From assembly GCF_038396845.1 (NCBI RefSeq), contig NZ_CP151587.1, positions 62,001-126,000 of the forward strand: a DNA stretch of 64,000 nt. The letters run 5' to 3'. The position numbers were made by a program, and so were the translations under genes. Positions 33,593 through 42,204 of this stretch are shown here, one piece after another. The notes under the pieces were generated by a model. The model had not been told where the DNA came from, searched no databases, and saw nothing but the letters and a program-made list of their open reading frames with translations. The DNA comes from Gymnodinialimonas sp. 57CJ19 (GTDB lineage: Bacteria > Pseudomonadota > Alphaproteobacteria > Rhodobacterales > Rhodobacteraceae). Positions within the stretch are counted from its first letter, which is position 1, and the number at the start of each line of letters is the position of its first letter.

Positions 33593-35014
33593 TCAGGTCG
33601 CCAGCACGTTGCGGAAGGCCCAGGGCTCATCCTGATCCAGATCCTCATCAAACAATTCCCACCGGTCCTGCAGAGGGGTCCAATCGGTGTAATGGGCCTC
33701 TACCGGCCCCAGATAGGGGCGTTGTACCTCCAGGCAGCGGGCGTGGTCCATCTCGTCGCTTTCCACGATGCCTGCGCCGGGGTTCTCCAGCGCCCAAACC
33801 ATGCCCGCCAGCACGGCGCTGGTGACCTGCAACCCAGTTGCGTTCTGGTACGGCGCAAGGGTCTTGGCTTCTTCATTCGACAGGCGCGACCCAAACCAAA
33901 GGGCGTTCTTGTCGTGGCCGTAAAGAAGCACGCCCAACTCGTCGATGCCTTCAACGATCTCGTCCTCACCCAGAATATGGTGGGTGGTTTGGGTCTCGCC
34001 CGAGCCGAACATTTCGTGCAGGGAAAGAACCGCGTCATCGCAGGGGTGGTAGGCGTAATGGCAGGTGGGGCGATACTCGGGCTCGTGACCTTCGCCGACG
34101 GTGTAGTAATCGCTGATCGACACGGCTTCATTATGGGTGACCAGATAGCCGAACTGCGGCCCCGGCGTGGGGCACCACGTATGCACCCGCGTGACGGCTC
34201 CGGGGCGTTCCATCCAGATCGCGGCCTTGCAGCCTGTTTCCTGACGGTGGGCGTTTGGGGGGAACCAAGGTTCATGGGTGCCCCAGCCAAGCTCCGCCGG
34301 TTGGAACCCTTCCGAGATAAACCCTTCCACCGACCATGTGTTCACGAACGACCCGCGGGGGCGCGGCGCAAGGCGGACCTGAGTGTCCCGCTCTGCGATG
34401 TGGACCCCTTTGACGCCGAGGGTTTGCATCAGCTTGGCCCATTCTTCGCGCGTCGTCGGAGCATTTACCTGGTGGCCAGTGTCTTTGGCAAGAGTCAGCA
34501 AACCTTCCTTCACGAACCAGCTGACCATGCCGGGGTTCGCGCCACAGCACGACACCGCCGTCGTGCCGCCGGGGTTGGCGGCTTTCTCATCGCGGACGGC
34601 TTGGCGCAGAGCGTAATTGGTGCGCGCGGCGTTGTCGGTGGTGCCGAAGTAATACCCGGCCCAAGGCTCTGCCACGGTATCAATGTAGGGCACGCCGATT
34701 TCGCGACAAAAGCGCATTAGATCAAGAGAGGACGTATCAACGCTAAGGTTCACACAGAAGCCTTTGCCGGGCGTAAGCAACCGTCCCAGCACCTCGCGGT
34801 AATTGTCGGGCTTCAGTGCCGTGGCGTCAAAGGACAGGCCTTGGTCGCGCAGGAAGTCATGCTGGCGCGCATCGGGTTCAATCACGGTAAACTGGCTGCG
34901 GTCGTAATCGAAATGGCGTTCAATCAGGGGCCAAGTGCCTTTCCCGATCGACCCAAAGCCGATCATCACGATCGGACCGTCAATCTTCGCGTAAACTGGA
35001 TGCGTTTCGGCCAT
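33593..35014 (-). CDS. hss: Homospermidine synthase (473 aa)
   Basis: NAD-dependent enzyme that makes sym-homospermidine from putrescine (or spermidine plus putrescine), typical of alphaproteobacteria. The N-terminal Rossmann fold GFGSIGKGTWPLIERHF and the family blocks PYIDTVAEPWAGYYF, SCCGANPGMVSWFVKEGLL and VTHNEAVSISDYY are present, and length matches. The ATG at 35014 has AAGGGGG 7 nt upstream and is chosen over an ATG 11 codons earlier. Works in the cytoplasm; the MFS gene follows. Confidence 0.95.
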   Translation of the reverse strand: MAETHPVYAKIDGPIVMIGFGSIGKGTWPLIERHFDYDRSQFTVIEPDARQHDFLRDQGLSFDATALKPDNYREVLGRLLTPGKGFCVNLSVDTSSLDLMRFCREIGVPYIDTVAEPWAGYYFGTTDNAARTNYALRQAVRDEKAANPGGTTAVSCCGANPGMVSWFVKEGLLTLAKDTGHQVNAPTTREEWAKLMQTLGVKGVHIAERDTQVRLAPRPRGSFVNTWSVEGFISEGFQPAELGWGTHEPWFPPNAHRQETGCKAAIWMERPGAVTRVHTWCPTPGPQFGYLVTHNEAVSISDYYTVGEGHEPEYRPTCHYAYHPCDDAVLSLHEMFGSGETQTTHHILGEDEIVEGIDELGVLLYGHDKNALWFGSRLSNEEAKTLAPYQNATGLQVTSAVLAGMVWALENPGAGIVESDEMDHARCLEVQRPYLGPVEAHYTDWTPLQDRWELFDEDLDQDEPWAFRNVLAT

Positions 35015-35119
35015 GAGAGTACCCCCTTCAATAAGTGTTGGCTTCATAAGCGGGGCTGGCTGAAAAAGAAACCAACGATGCCGCAGAGAAGGTCAGACAC
35101 GCCGACACCGACGCCACGC

Positions 35120-35149
35120 AAAAAGACCGCCCGGGATGGGGCGGCCTTT
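35120..35149 (-). terminator. Rho-independent terminator of the flavin-fold stress gene
   Basis: An 8-bp G-C stem (35125-35132 with 35139-35146) with one G-U pair and a T-run on the minus strand (the AAAAA at 35120-35124). It lies downstream of the minus-strand gene ending at 35168. Confidence 0.88.
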
Positions 35150-35167
35150 CGAACACATTGCGTAGCG

Positions 35168-35650
35168 TCAAGCGAACGTGACGGTGCCATGTTCGCCCAT
35201 ATCGGGCGTTTCATCGGTGAGATGAGCCTTCGCGATTTCGTAAAGAAACTTTGCGCCGCCGCCTTCGGTCACCGAAACCTCTCCCTTGGATGGGGTAAAC
35301 TTCAGCAAGCATACAGCTGCATCGTGCTTACCGCCATCAAACCATGCGTCGGCAACGAAGCTCCAGGCTTCATCAAGGGCCTCGCGGTCTGTGGAATGCT
35401 CTAGCGTGCCATCCAGATCGGCATAGAGCCCCTCGCCATCGTCGGCGACGACAAACTGTGCGTCCCGTGGGCCTGCGGCCACAGACCGGGCCAACTCCGT
35501 GCCTTTAGCAGTGATGAACCACAATGCACCCGGTGCATCATCGTCGGCTTTGGGGGACATCGGCACCAAGCGGCCTTCCCCCTTGATCCCCAGCATGCCC
35601 GAGCGGACATCTTCAATACGGTCCCAGAATTCGCGTTTCAAATCGGCCAT
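35168..35650 (-). CDS. Pyridoxamine 5'-phosphate oxidase-fold general stress protein (160 aa)
   Basis: Split-barrel flavin-binding fold of the general stress protein 26 type. Blocks seen are FWDRIEDVRSGMLGIKGEGRLVPM, ALWFITAKGTELARSV, and AWFDGGKHDAAVCLLKFTP. Length is normal. AGGAGA lies 8 nt before the ATG at 35650; the frame is open upstream into the rpsD terminator and that part is not family sequence. It is flanked by two nearly identical terminators and so forms a single-gene unit. Cofactor may be FMN, FAD or F420-like; the sequence does not decide. Confidence 0.9.
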   Translation of the reverse strand: MADLKREFWDRIEDVRSGMLGIKGEGRLVPMSPKADDDAPGALWFITAKGTELARSVAAGPRDAQFVVADDGEGLYADLDGTLEHSTDREALDEAWSFVADAWFDGGKHDAAVCLLKFTPSKGEVSVTEGGGAKFLYEIAKAHLTDETPDMGEHGTVTFA

Positions 35651-35727
35651 GGTCGTTCTCCTATCTGTCGGTTCACGAACGGAACGGTTGGGGTGACGTT
35701 TGGGTTCCGCTTGCGGGGCCAGTATCA

Positions 35728-35760
35728 AAGAAAAAGGCCGCCCGGTTGGGGGCGGCCTTT
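35728..35760 (-). terminator. Rho-independent terminator of rpsD
   Basis: A perfect 11-bp stem (AAAGGCCGCCC at 35733-35743 with GGGCGGCCTTT at 35750-35760), loop of six, and T-run on the minus strand. Very similar in sequence to the terminator at 35120. Confidence 0.94.
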
Positions 35761-35785
35761 CTGAATTCTGCGTCGGCGGCGAAGA

Positions 35786-36406
35786 TTAGTTCTTCGCGTA
35801 GAATTCCACGACGAGGTTCGGTTCCATCACGACGGGGTAAGGCACATCGCCCAATTGCGGCGTGCGAACGAAGGTCGCGGTCATCTTGTTGTGGTCGGCG
35901 TCGATGTAGTCAGGCACATCACGCTCGGCCAGTTGTACGGCTTCCAGAACAACGGCGAGTTGCTTGGACTTGTCGCGAACGGCGATTACGTCGCCTTCTT
36001 TGACGCGGTAGGAAGGGATGTTGACCTTCTTGCCGTTCACGGTGACGTGGCCGTGGTTCACGAACTGACGCGCTGCGAAAACGGTCGGGACAAACTTGGC
36101 ACGGTAAACAACGGCGTCAAGGCGACGCTCCAGCAGACCGATCAGGAATTCACCGGTGTCACCGCGCAGACGCTCGGCTTCGGCGTAGATGCGACGGAAC
36201 TGCTTCTCGGTCAGGTCGCCATAGTAGCCTTTCAGCTTCTGCTTGGCGCGCAGCTGCAGACCGAAGTCGGACAGCTTGCCCTTGCGGCGCTGACCGTGCT
36301 GGCCGGGGCCATACTCACGACGGTTCACTGGGGATTTCGGACGGCCCCAGATGTTTTCACCCATGCGGCGGTCAATTTTGTACTTGGCAGACGTGCGTTT
36401 GGTCAC
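35786..36406 (-). CDS. rpsD: 30S ribosomal protein S4 (206 aa)
   Basis: Primary 16S rRNA-binding protein. Blocks [38 protein letters not shown] and the S4 domain [20 protein letters not shown] with GHVTVNG are diagnostic. The start is a GTG at 36406 with AGGAGAAC 6 nt upstream; the frame is open for 41 more codons through a palindrome-bearing leader that is not S4 sequence. Ends before a strong terminator. In other bacteria S4 represses its own operon; whether the 5' leader here does so is unknown. Confidence 0.97.
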   Translation of the reverse strand: MTKRTSAKYKIDRRMGENIWGRPKSPVNRREYGPGQHGQRRKGKLSDFGLQLRAKQKLKGYYGDLTEKQFRRIYAEAERLRGDTGEFLIGLLERRLDAVVYRAKFVPTVFAARQFVNHGHVTVNGKKVNIPSYRVKEGDVIAVRDKSKQLAVVLEAVQLAERDVPDYIDADHNKMTATFVRTPQLGDVPYPVVMEPNLVVEFYAKN

Positions 36407-36439
36407 GGCTGTTCTCCTTTTTATGTGGTTCCGCAACTT

Positions 36440-36470
36440 GATCCGAAAACCGTTTCCCACTTTTCGGGTC
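36440..36470 (-). repeat. Near-palindrome in the rpsD leader
   Basis: GATCCGAAAA (36440-36449) and TTTTCGGGTC (36461-36470) are inverted repeats with one mismatch around an 11-base centre. The layout resembles a GATCCGAAAACC...TTTTCGG element I recall as common between genes in alphaproteobacteria. It sits 34 nt before the GTG of rpsD, so it is likely transcribed as a hairpin. Confidence 0.6.
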
Positions 36471-36601
36471 GCGGACACCTGCGTGCCCCAACCGTCGTTG
36501 GTCATCGTATTTCGGGCCGAGCAAGGCACCGGTTAAAAGGGCGTTGTCCTCTGAGCCGAAGCTCTGACAGGGATCCCCTTGCGAGGGCCACCAACACCAA
36601 T

Positions 36602-36625
36602 AAAAACCCCGGCATCTCTGCCGGG
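36602..36625 (-). terminator. Rho-independent terminator after the Hint-domain gene
   Basis: A 7-bp stem CCCGGCA/TGCCGGG (36608-36614 with 36619-36625) around a four-base loop, with TTTTT on the minus strand from the A-run at 36602-36606. It ends the minus-strand gene whose stop is at 36661. Confidence 0.88.
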
Positions 36626-36660
36626 ATCTGAGCGGTCTTTAGAGCGCGCTTGGGGGGCTG

Positions 36661-37755
36661 TCAATGAGTGCCATACATGGAGCGCGCGGCAATCGGTTTG
36701 GTCGGTGCGCCATGGATCAGGATCGCGGCCTCGGCCCGGGTCAGCATCCGGCGCACCGGGGCGCCATAGGCATGGGGGTTTGCCGCAAGCTCGGGCCGCA
36801 TCTCCAGCATCGAGTTGCGCTGCAGGTTGGTCAGATGATCCAGCCCCATGAAGCCGGGGTGGAAGCTTTCGACTTCCATGCCGTTGGCCCACACCACTTC
36901 ATGCCGGTCCAGCATCAGGTGGATATAGAAGGTCTCGCGCAGGGAATGATCGACCGTAATACGGCTATCGCCCACCAGATCAGCGGCGCGCACAAGCACC
37001 TCATCCTCGCCCCAAAGGTCCATCGCAGCGCGGCCAGTGACCAACACGCGGTGTTCAGGCGAGACGATCAGATCGGCGTCTGGCCGGTCGATCCCCAGGG
37101 CCCCTGCCCGCATCCGAATGGGCCGTTGATCGGGCATCGCGAAGAGACGCGCGCCAGACATGCGACGATGCCCGGACCACAAAACCTCTTGCGGGCCGCT
37201 ATCGCGGGTCAACACGCGGTCACCGGTGCCCAGATCCTCAATCGCGACATCGCCATTTTCCGTGCGAATGCGCGTACCAGGCGTGAAACAGATCACGGCG
37301 GGCGCATCAGAGGGCGTTGGCGTCAGTGTTTCTTCGTTGCGGTGCACAACCGTCAATTCGCGCCCCGAGGGCGGCGGGTTGCCTGCAAACAGCAAAAGCG
37401 GCGCGGCGCCGTCTTCCAGAAGGATCGGAACAATCGTGTGAAACTTTGCGCCATCGCTGACGATGAACGCGCCCCGGAACAACGGATCCGCTTCTGAAGC
37501 GGCGAATTCTACAGCGCCCGGCGCGGGGTGCTGCAAGAGTTTGCGCACCACCCGCGCCGCACGGGAACGGAGCTCATCCTGGTCCCGGCTGGCCGTGAGA
37601 AGCAGGGCCGCCGGATCGCCATCCAACGGCATTAGCTGACCATGCCAGCTCCAACTCATCCCTTCGACCAGTTCTATTTCTGGTTCTGCCGGAAACCCTT
37701 CGATGCAGGTCTGCGCCCATGCAATCACGAACGCGCCCTGAAAGCCCGTACCCAT
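36661..37755 (-). CDS. Hint (Hedgehog/intein) domain protein (364 aa)
   Basis: The first 150 residues form a poorly conserved domain. The Hint module starts at ICFTPGTRIRTENGDVAIED (Cys near residue 155), continues with LGTGDRVLTRDSGPQEVLWSG, a SPEHRVLV segment near 233 (the block-B histidine), and HLMLDRHEVVWANGMEVESF. This module is widespread in Rhodobacteraceae secreted or surface proteins. There is no C-terminal extein and no downstream Asn-Cys junction, so it is not a splicing intein; self-cleavage before the Cys is possible. No signal peptide is evident. AAGG precedes the ATG. Confidence 0.88.
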   Translation of the reverse strand: MGTGFQGAFVIAWAQTCIEGFPAEPEIELVEGMSWSWHGQLMPLDGDPAALLLTASRDQDELRSRAARVVRKLLQHPAPGAVEFAASEADPLFRGAFIVSDGAKFHTIVPILLEDGAAPLLLFAGNPPPSGRELTVVHRNEETLTPTPSDAPAVICFTPGTRIRTENGDVAIEDLGTGDRVLTRDSGPQEVLWSGHRRMSGARLFAMPDQRPIRMRAGALGIDRPDADLIVSPEHRVLVTGRAAMDLWGEDEVLVRAADLVGDSRITVDHSLRETFYIHLMLDRHEVVWANGMEVESFHPGFMGLDHLTNLQRNSMLEMRPELAANPHAYGAPVRRMLTRAEAAILIHGAPTKPIAARSMYGTH

Positions 37756-37890
37756 ATGTATGCCCTTGCCTCGTCATTTTGACGTAACCCGGTGGTTGAT
37801 CCCCGGGCCTTGTCGCTGACGCTAACAGAGGTGATTCGCTGTGGAAAGAGTCTGATTAACGAAACTGCGCCTAGGTGAGTCTTCTGCGCC

Positions 37891-38826
37891 TCAGAACTGC
37901 AACAATAGGGACAGTGTGCCGACCAGTTGACCTTCGTCCTGACCCTCGAACTCTTCCGAGAGGTAGGTCACCCCATAAAAGAAGTCGACCGGGCCAAAAC
38001 CGTGCCCGACGCCACCCCGAACCCGATACCGCATGTCTTCCGCGGCGGGGCCATTGGCGGGCAATAGTACTGAGTCGCTGACATAGGCCGCGTCGGCGCC
38101 CAAAGTGAAACTCCAACCGCCGACGCTTTCGCCGGGGATGGCAACGACGCGTTGTCCCGTGGTTGCGTCACGCACCAAAAAGGCCTCGGGGTCGTAATTG
38201 CCAAACCGCAGGTCCGCGCCGACGCGCACCAGAGTTTCCAATCCGGCCTGCGCCTCCACAAAGGGGCGGACTTCGCTATTGCCCCATTCAAGGGACCGTG
38301 CGCCTTCGACCGTGGCATTCAGATATACGCCGTCTTCGATCATGAAATTGGACAGGTCCACGTCCGAGCCACCAAAGGTGCGGTGGATGCCGTCATGGAC
38401 GTCCATCAGGCCCGTCTGCTCCCCGGTCAGGGCCAGATCGAGCCCGGCAGATACGTCCAGCCCGCGGTAATCGAAGTGCGTTGTCGCACCGAACGACAGA
38501 ACCGGCGCATAGCGGCGATCGCCTGCGGCGGGAGCGGCAAGGTTGTCGGGCGCGATGATCTCGCTCCGGAACCGGAACTCCAGCAGGGCGAAGGGCGCAT
38601 AGGGCAGCGCCCCATCCCATTCGTCGCGGCCATAGATGCCGCTGACCTGATAAGAGCCCGTGCGCCAACGGTCGTATCGGTCACCTACAGGCATGCCGAA
38701 CCAATCGTTGTCAAAAATTTGCACGATGCCAAGGCGCGTCAGGCCGCTATCTTGCGCCTGCGCGACACCACCCAAAAGGGACGCCATAAGAGAGAGGGCA
38801 ATTGCCCTGCGTGGTGAAAAAGCCAT
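37891..38826 (-). CDS. LpxR-like outer-membrane beta-barrel, DUF2219 type (311 aa)
   Basis: Signal peptide about 1-24 (AQA-QD), then beta-rich sequence ending in a C-terminal aromatic LSLLLQF, typical of outer-membrane barrels. The start IFDNDWFGMPVGDRYDRWRT matches the NDxF...D..YT pattern of lipid A 3'-O-deacylase LpxR, and GEQTGLMDVHDGIHRTF matches the block that carries its active-site histidine. The family removes the 3'-acyloxyacyl chain of lipid A. The second YT of the usual motif is replaced by RWRTG, so catalytic competence is uncertain. Stands alone between the Hint gene and znuB. Confidence 0.78.
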   Translation of the reverse strand: MAFSPRRAIALSLMASLLGGVAQAQDSGLTRLGIVQIFDNDWFGMPVGDRYDRWRTGSYQVSGIYGRDEWDGALPYAPFALLEFRFRSEIIAPDNLAAPAAGDRRYAPVLSFGATTHFDYRGLDVSAGLDLALTGEQTGLMDVHDGIHRTFGGSDVDLSNFMIEDGVYLNATVEGARSLEWGNSEVRPFVEAQAGLETLVRVGADLRFGNYDPEAFLVRDATTGQRVVAIPGESVGGWSFTLGADAAYVSDSVLLPANGPAAEDMRYRVRGGVGHGFGPVDFFYGVTYLSEEFEGQDEGQLVGTLSLLLQF

Positions 38827-39009
38827 GTTTTCTGCCCGTATGTTCTTATCTTTACGGCTGTAGTGCCGATGATTTGTGGCGTTTTTAGCACTTATTGAGG
38901 GCGTCGCGCAAGAAATCCGGCGGAATGGAATTTATCTCCCATCCCTGCGGCACAGCGGTGACACCTTTTGTTGCCCTCCGTCTGTGTGCGCCATCGCCGT
39001 CGGGGCCCG

Positions 39010-39804
39010 TCACCCCATGGACCGAATGCCCCGCAGCAAGCTCGTCGTGGCAAAGATCAACGCGGCGACGCAAACAATCGACGGCCCCGCAGGGGTGTCC
39101 AGGACGAATGCGGCCCGCAGGCCAAGCCCCGCAGAAACCGCACCGATAAGCGCCGCGACCAAGGCCATCCTTTCAGGCGTCCGCGCCAAGGGTCGTGCAG
39201 CGGCGGAAGGGATGATCAACATGGCCGCGATCAGCAGCACGCCCACGACCTTGATCGCGGCGGCAACCGTTATGGCGAGGGCAAGGGTCAGGACCAATTG
39301 CTCGCGCTTGGGGTTGATGCCGCTGGCGTAAGCCAAATCCTCATTCAAGGTGGCAGTCAGTAGCGCCGACCAACGCCAGCCGATCAGCGCCACGACAAGG
39401 GCAGCACCGCCCCAGATCACCGCCAAATCGCCCCGCGACACCGCAAGAATATCGCCGAAAAGATACGCCATCAGATCAATGCGAATGCCCGACAGGAACG
39501 ACACGGCAACAAGGCCGAACGCCAATGCCGAATGGGCCAGAACGCCCAGAAGCGTATCCATCGCGTAACCGCGCCCCGTCAGCGCATTCACAACCAAGGC
39601 CATGACCAGCGCCACGACCAAAGCCCCCGCAAAGACCGACATCGACAAGGCAAGGGACAAGGCCACCCCAAGGATCGCGGCATGGGCGGTGGCATCGCCG
39701 AAATACGCCATGCGGCGCCAGACCACGAAGCACCCCAAAGGTGCGGCCGCTATCGCGACACCGATACCGGCAAGGGCGGCGCGGACCATGAAATCATCAA
39801 GCAT
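39010..39804 (-). CDS. znuB: Zinc ABC transporter permease ZnuB (264 aa)
   Basis: ABC-3 family membrane permease with about eight hydrophobic helices (RMAYFGDATAHAAILGVALS near 30-50 is the signature stretch). With ZnuC and the binding protein ZnuA it imports Zn2+ across the inner membrane. The ATG shares its A with the znuC stop (TAATG), so the two are translationally coupled. Order zur-znuC-znuB with divergent znuA is common in alphaproteobacteria. Confidence 0.95.
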   Translation of the reverse strand: MLDDFMVRAALAGIGVAIAAAPLGCFVVWRRMAYFGDATAHAAILGVALSLALSMSVFAGALVVALVMALVVNALTGRGYAMDTLLGVLAHSALAFGLVAVSFLSGIRIDLMAYLFGDILAVSRGDLAVIWGGAALVVALIGWRWSALLTATLNEDLAYASGINPKREQLVLTLALAITVAAAIKVVGVLLIAAMLIIPSAAARPLARTPERMALVAALIGAVSAGLGLRAAFVLDTPAGPSIVCVAALIFATTSLLRGIRSMG

Positions 39805-40598
39805 TATTCAGCTGCCTCGGAAGGGGAGTGCCCGCAGGCATCAGAATGAACGTGTCCGTTGTGGTCACTATGGCCATGGTCATGGCCATGATCGTGGTCA
39901 TGGCGATACAGCGCCAATGCCCCGCCGGTGCCGGTGCCAAACAAGGCCCGGTATTCTGGGGCGGAGGCGACGATATCCGGCGTGCCTTCGCAACAGACAT
40001 GACCGTTCAGACAGACCACCCGGTCCGAGGCGCTCATCACGACGTGCAATTCGTGGCTGATCATCAAGACAGCACAGCCGGTCTCGGTGCGCACGGCCTC
40101 GATCTGGCGGTAGAACGCAGCAGAGCCCGGTTGGTCGAGTCCCTGCGTCGCCTCATCCAGCAACAAGAGGTGCGGCTTACCGATCAGAGCACGGGCCAGC
40201 ATGACACGTTGAAACTGGCCGCCCGATAGTTGCGACATCTGCGCGGCAGCAAGGTTGGGCACGCCCGCCTGGGTCAGGGCCGCCTCAACCGCAGGGGCCG
40301 CGATCTTGCCCGCCAAGCGCAGGAACCGCGCGACGGTCATCGGCAAGGTCGGGTCAATGTGCAGACGCTGCGGGACATAGCCGATGCGCAGGCCCGGCCC
40401 TTGGGTGACCGTTCCCGACACCGGCCTTACCGCGCCAATGATGGCCCGCAGGAGGCTGGTCTTGCCGGACCCGTTGGGGCCCACGATTGTCACGATCTCT
40501 CCGGCGGACACCTCTAGCGAAACGTCAGCCAGAACCTTCTTTGCCCCATAATTGATGCTCAGGCCTTTGACGACCACGAGGCTTTGATTATCGCTCAT
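39804..40598 (-). CDS. znuC: Zinc ABC transporter ATPase ZnuC with His-rich tail (264 aa)
   Basis: Walker A GPNGSGKTS (about residues 39-47), signature LSGGQFQR, and Walker B HLLLLDEATQGLD are complete. The last 35 residues are an unusual His/Asp tail (RHDHDHGHDHGHSDHNGHVH and on to CGHSPSE) that could hold zinc at the cytoplasmic side. An ATG at 40598 follows the zur stop by 2 nt with AAAGG upstream; longer open sequence within zur was ignored. Confidence 0.95.
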   Translation of the reverse strand: MSDNQSLVVVKGLSINYGAKKVLADVSLEVSAGEIVTIVGPNGSGKTSLLRAIIGAVRPVSGTVTQGPGLRIGYVPQRLHIDPTLPMTVARFLRLAGKIAAPAVEAALTQAGVPNLAAAQMSQLSGGQFQRVMLARALIGKPHLLLLDEATQGLDQPGSAAFYRQIEAVRTETGCAVLMISHELHVVMSASDRVVCLNGHVCCEGTPDIVASAPEYRALFGTGTGGALALYRHDHDHGHDHGHSDHNGHVHSDACGHSPSEAAE

Positions 40599-40600
40599 CG

Positions 40601-41095
40601 TTACGCCTTTTCCACACATGCGGGGCAGATGCCTTCGGCCTCGACCACTGTCCGCTCGATCTGGAAGCCGGTCGCGCGGGCCACGTCGCCCAATGCGCCC
40701 TTGGCAGGACCAGATTGGGCTTCTGCAACAGTTTCGCAAAGACGGCAAATCATGAAGGCAGGCGCATGGTTTTCGCCGGGATGGGCGCAGGCGACGAAGG
40801 CGTTGAGCCTCTCAATCTTGTGGGCCAGATCATTATCGACAAGGAACTCCAACGCCCGGTACGCCACAGGTGGCTGCGAGCCGAAGCCCGCTTCGCGCAG
40901 TTTGTCCAAAATGGCGTAAGCCCCCAAGGCCCGGTGTTCTTGAAGCAAGATTTCCAGCACTTTCCGGCGCTGAGGTGTGAAGCGCAGACCTTCACGGGCG
41001 CAACGGTCCTCGGCCGCGTCAACGGCTTCGGCCACGCAAGCCGTATGGTCGTGCCGCGCAAAGCCCAAGGGAAGGTCGCTGGATTGACTTGTCAT
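40601..41095 (-). CDS. zur: Zinc uptake regulator Zur, Fur family (164 aa)
   Basis: Fur-family metal-responsive repressor. The winged-helix part includes RFTPQRRKVLEILLQEHRAL and PPVAYRALEFLVDNDLAHKI; structural zinc cysteines appear as ICRLC and ICPAC. It heads the zur-znuC-znuB operon and faces znuA across a 56-nt gap, so it probably represses both and itself when zinc is sufficient. The start at 41095 is preferred over an ATG 5 codons upstream because the earlier one lies in the likely operator region. Confidence 0.92.
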   Translation of the reverse strand: MTSQSSDLPLGFARHDHTACVAEAVDAAEDRCAREGLRFTPQRRKVLEILLQEHRALGAYAILDKLREAGFGSQPPVAYRALEFLVDNDLAHKIERLNAFVACAHPGENHAPAFMICRLCETVAEAQSGPAKGALGDVARATGFQIERTVVEAEGICPACVEKA

Positions 41096-41132
41096 GTTAT
41101 CACATTTCAATTATGCGGTTTGCAATGTTATA
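41094..41132. promoter_or_regulatory. Candidate Zur operator between zur and znuA
   Basis: ATGTTAT occurs twice in the same direction, at 41094-41100 and 41125-41131, in an AT-rich gap between divergent zur and znuA. Zur sites of Gram-negatives contain TGTTATA half-sites, so these are good candidates, although a complete palindrome is not obvious. The first overlaps the zur start codon. Confidence 0.55.
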
Positions 41133-41151
41133 CAATCACACGAGTATGCCG

Positions 41152-42150
41152 ATGTCCAGAACGCTCCTCACCCTGTCGCTGTCCGCCTCGTTGATGGGCA
41201 GCGCGGCCCTTGCCGATGTGCCCAATGTCGCTGCGGATGTAGCCCCGATCCATTCGCTGGTCGCCCGTGTCATGGAAGGTGTCGGCACGCCGGACTTGAT
41301 CGTTCAGTCCGGCGCGAGCCCGCACGAATATTCGCTCCGCCCGTCCGAGGCCGCAGCCCTTCAGAACGCGAATCTCGTGTTCTGGGTTGGCCCTGACCTG
41401 ACCCCTTGGCTGGAGGGTGCGATCGAGACCATCGCCACCGGTGCCGTTGTGACCGAATTGATGGAAGCCGAAGGCACGATCGAGCTGCCATTTCGTGAGG
41501 GCGCGTTGTTTGAAGCCCACAGCCACGGGGATGGGGACCACGACGCACATGGAGACGAGGATCATGACGACCACGAAGGGCACCATCATGACGAGCACGG
41601 GAATGAGGATCATGACGACCACGCAGGCCATCACCACGGCGCGCATGACCCCCATGTCTGGCTCTCGCCTGACAATGCAGCCGCTTGGTTGAACGTGATC
41701 GCCGCGCAGCTTTCTGCGGCGGACCCTGACAACGCGGGCACCTACTTTGCCAACGCCGCCAGCGCCCGGTCTGAGATCGTGACACTAACGGAAGAGGTGA
41801 ACGCGACCCTTGATCCTGTGCGTGGCGGGAACTTCATCGTGTTCCATGACGCCTATCAGTACTTCGAGACGACCTTTGACTTCCCGGCCTCTGGTGCCAT
41901 CTCTCTCAGCGACGCGTCGGACCCGAGCCCCGCGCGTATTGCTGAAATCCAACACCGGATCGCGACAGAAGGGGTGGACTGCGTCTTGGCTGAACCACAA
42001 TTCAACATGGGCCTGATCGAGACCGTTCTGGACGGCACCACCGCCAACACCGGGATCATGGACCCTCTCGGCTCTGATCTGGAGCTCGGCTCCGACCTAT
42101 ACCCTCAGTTGATCCGCAACCTTGCGGAAACTCTGGCAGACTGCCTGTAA
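41152..42150 (+). CDS. znuA: Zinc ABC transporter substrate-binding protein ZnuA (332 aa)
   Basis: Cluster 9 (A-I) periplasmic metal-binding protein. Signal peptide about 1-21 (ALA-DV); first metal histidine in VAPIHSLVARVM, a long His/Asp/Glu loop at about 120-163 (many HDDH repeats), then DPHVWLSPDNAA with another ligand, FHDAYQYFE, and SDASDPSP. The His-rich loop is typical of ZnuA and may collect zinc for the binding site. Several in-frame ATGs lie upstream; 41152 gives the best signal peptide with a GAG 9 nt upstream. Confidence 0.95.
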   Translation: MSRTLLTLSLSASLMGSAALADVPNVAADVAPIHSLVARVMEGVGTPDLIVQSGASPHEYSLRPSEAAALQNANLVFWVGPDLTPWLEGAIETIATGAVVTELMEAEGTIELPFREGALFEAHSHGDGDHDAHGDEDHDDHEGHHHDEHGNEDHDDHAGHHHGAHDPHVWLSPDNAAAWLNVIAAQLSAADPDNAGTYFANAASARSEIVTLTEEVNATLDPVRGGNFIVFHDAYQYFETTFDFPASGAISLSDASDPSPARIAEIQHRIATEGVDCVLAEPQFNMGLIETVLDGTTANTGIMDPLGSDLELGSDLYPQLIRNLAETLADCL

Positions 42151-42159
42151 GCGCCTATC

Positions 42160-42189
42160 CGGGCGGCTATCCCCAAGGGTGGCCGCCCG
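42160..42189. terminator. G-C stem-loop between znuA and iolB
   Basis: An 8-bp stem CGGGCGGC (42160-42167) with GCCGCCCG (42182-42189), with an inner TCCC/GGG pair, lies between converging znuA and iolB. Only short T-runs flank it, so it may be a weak bidirectional terminator. Confidence 0.7.
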
Positions 42190-42204
42190 ACGTTTCCGAG
42201 CCGC

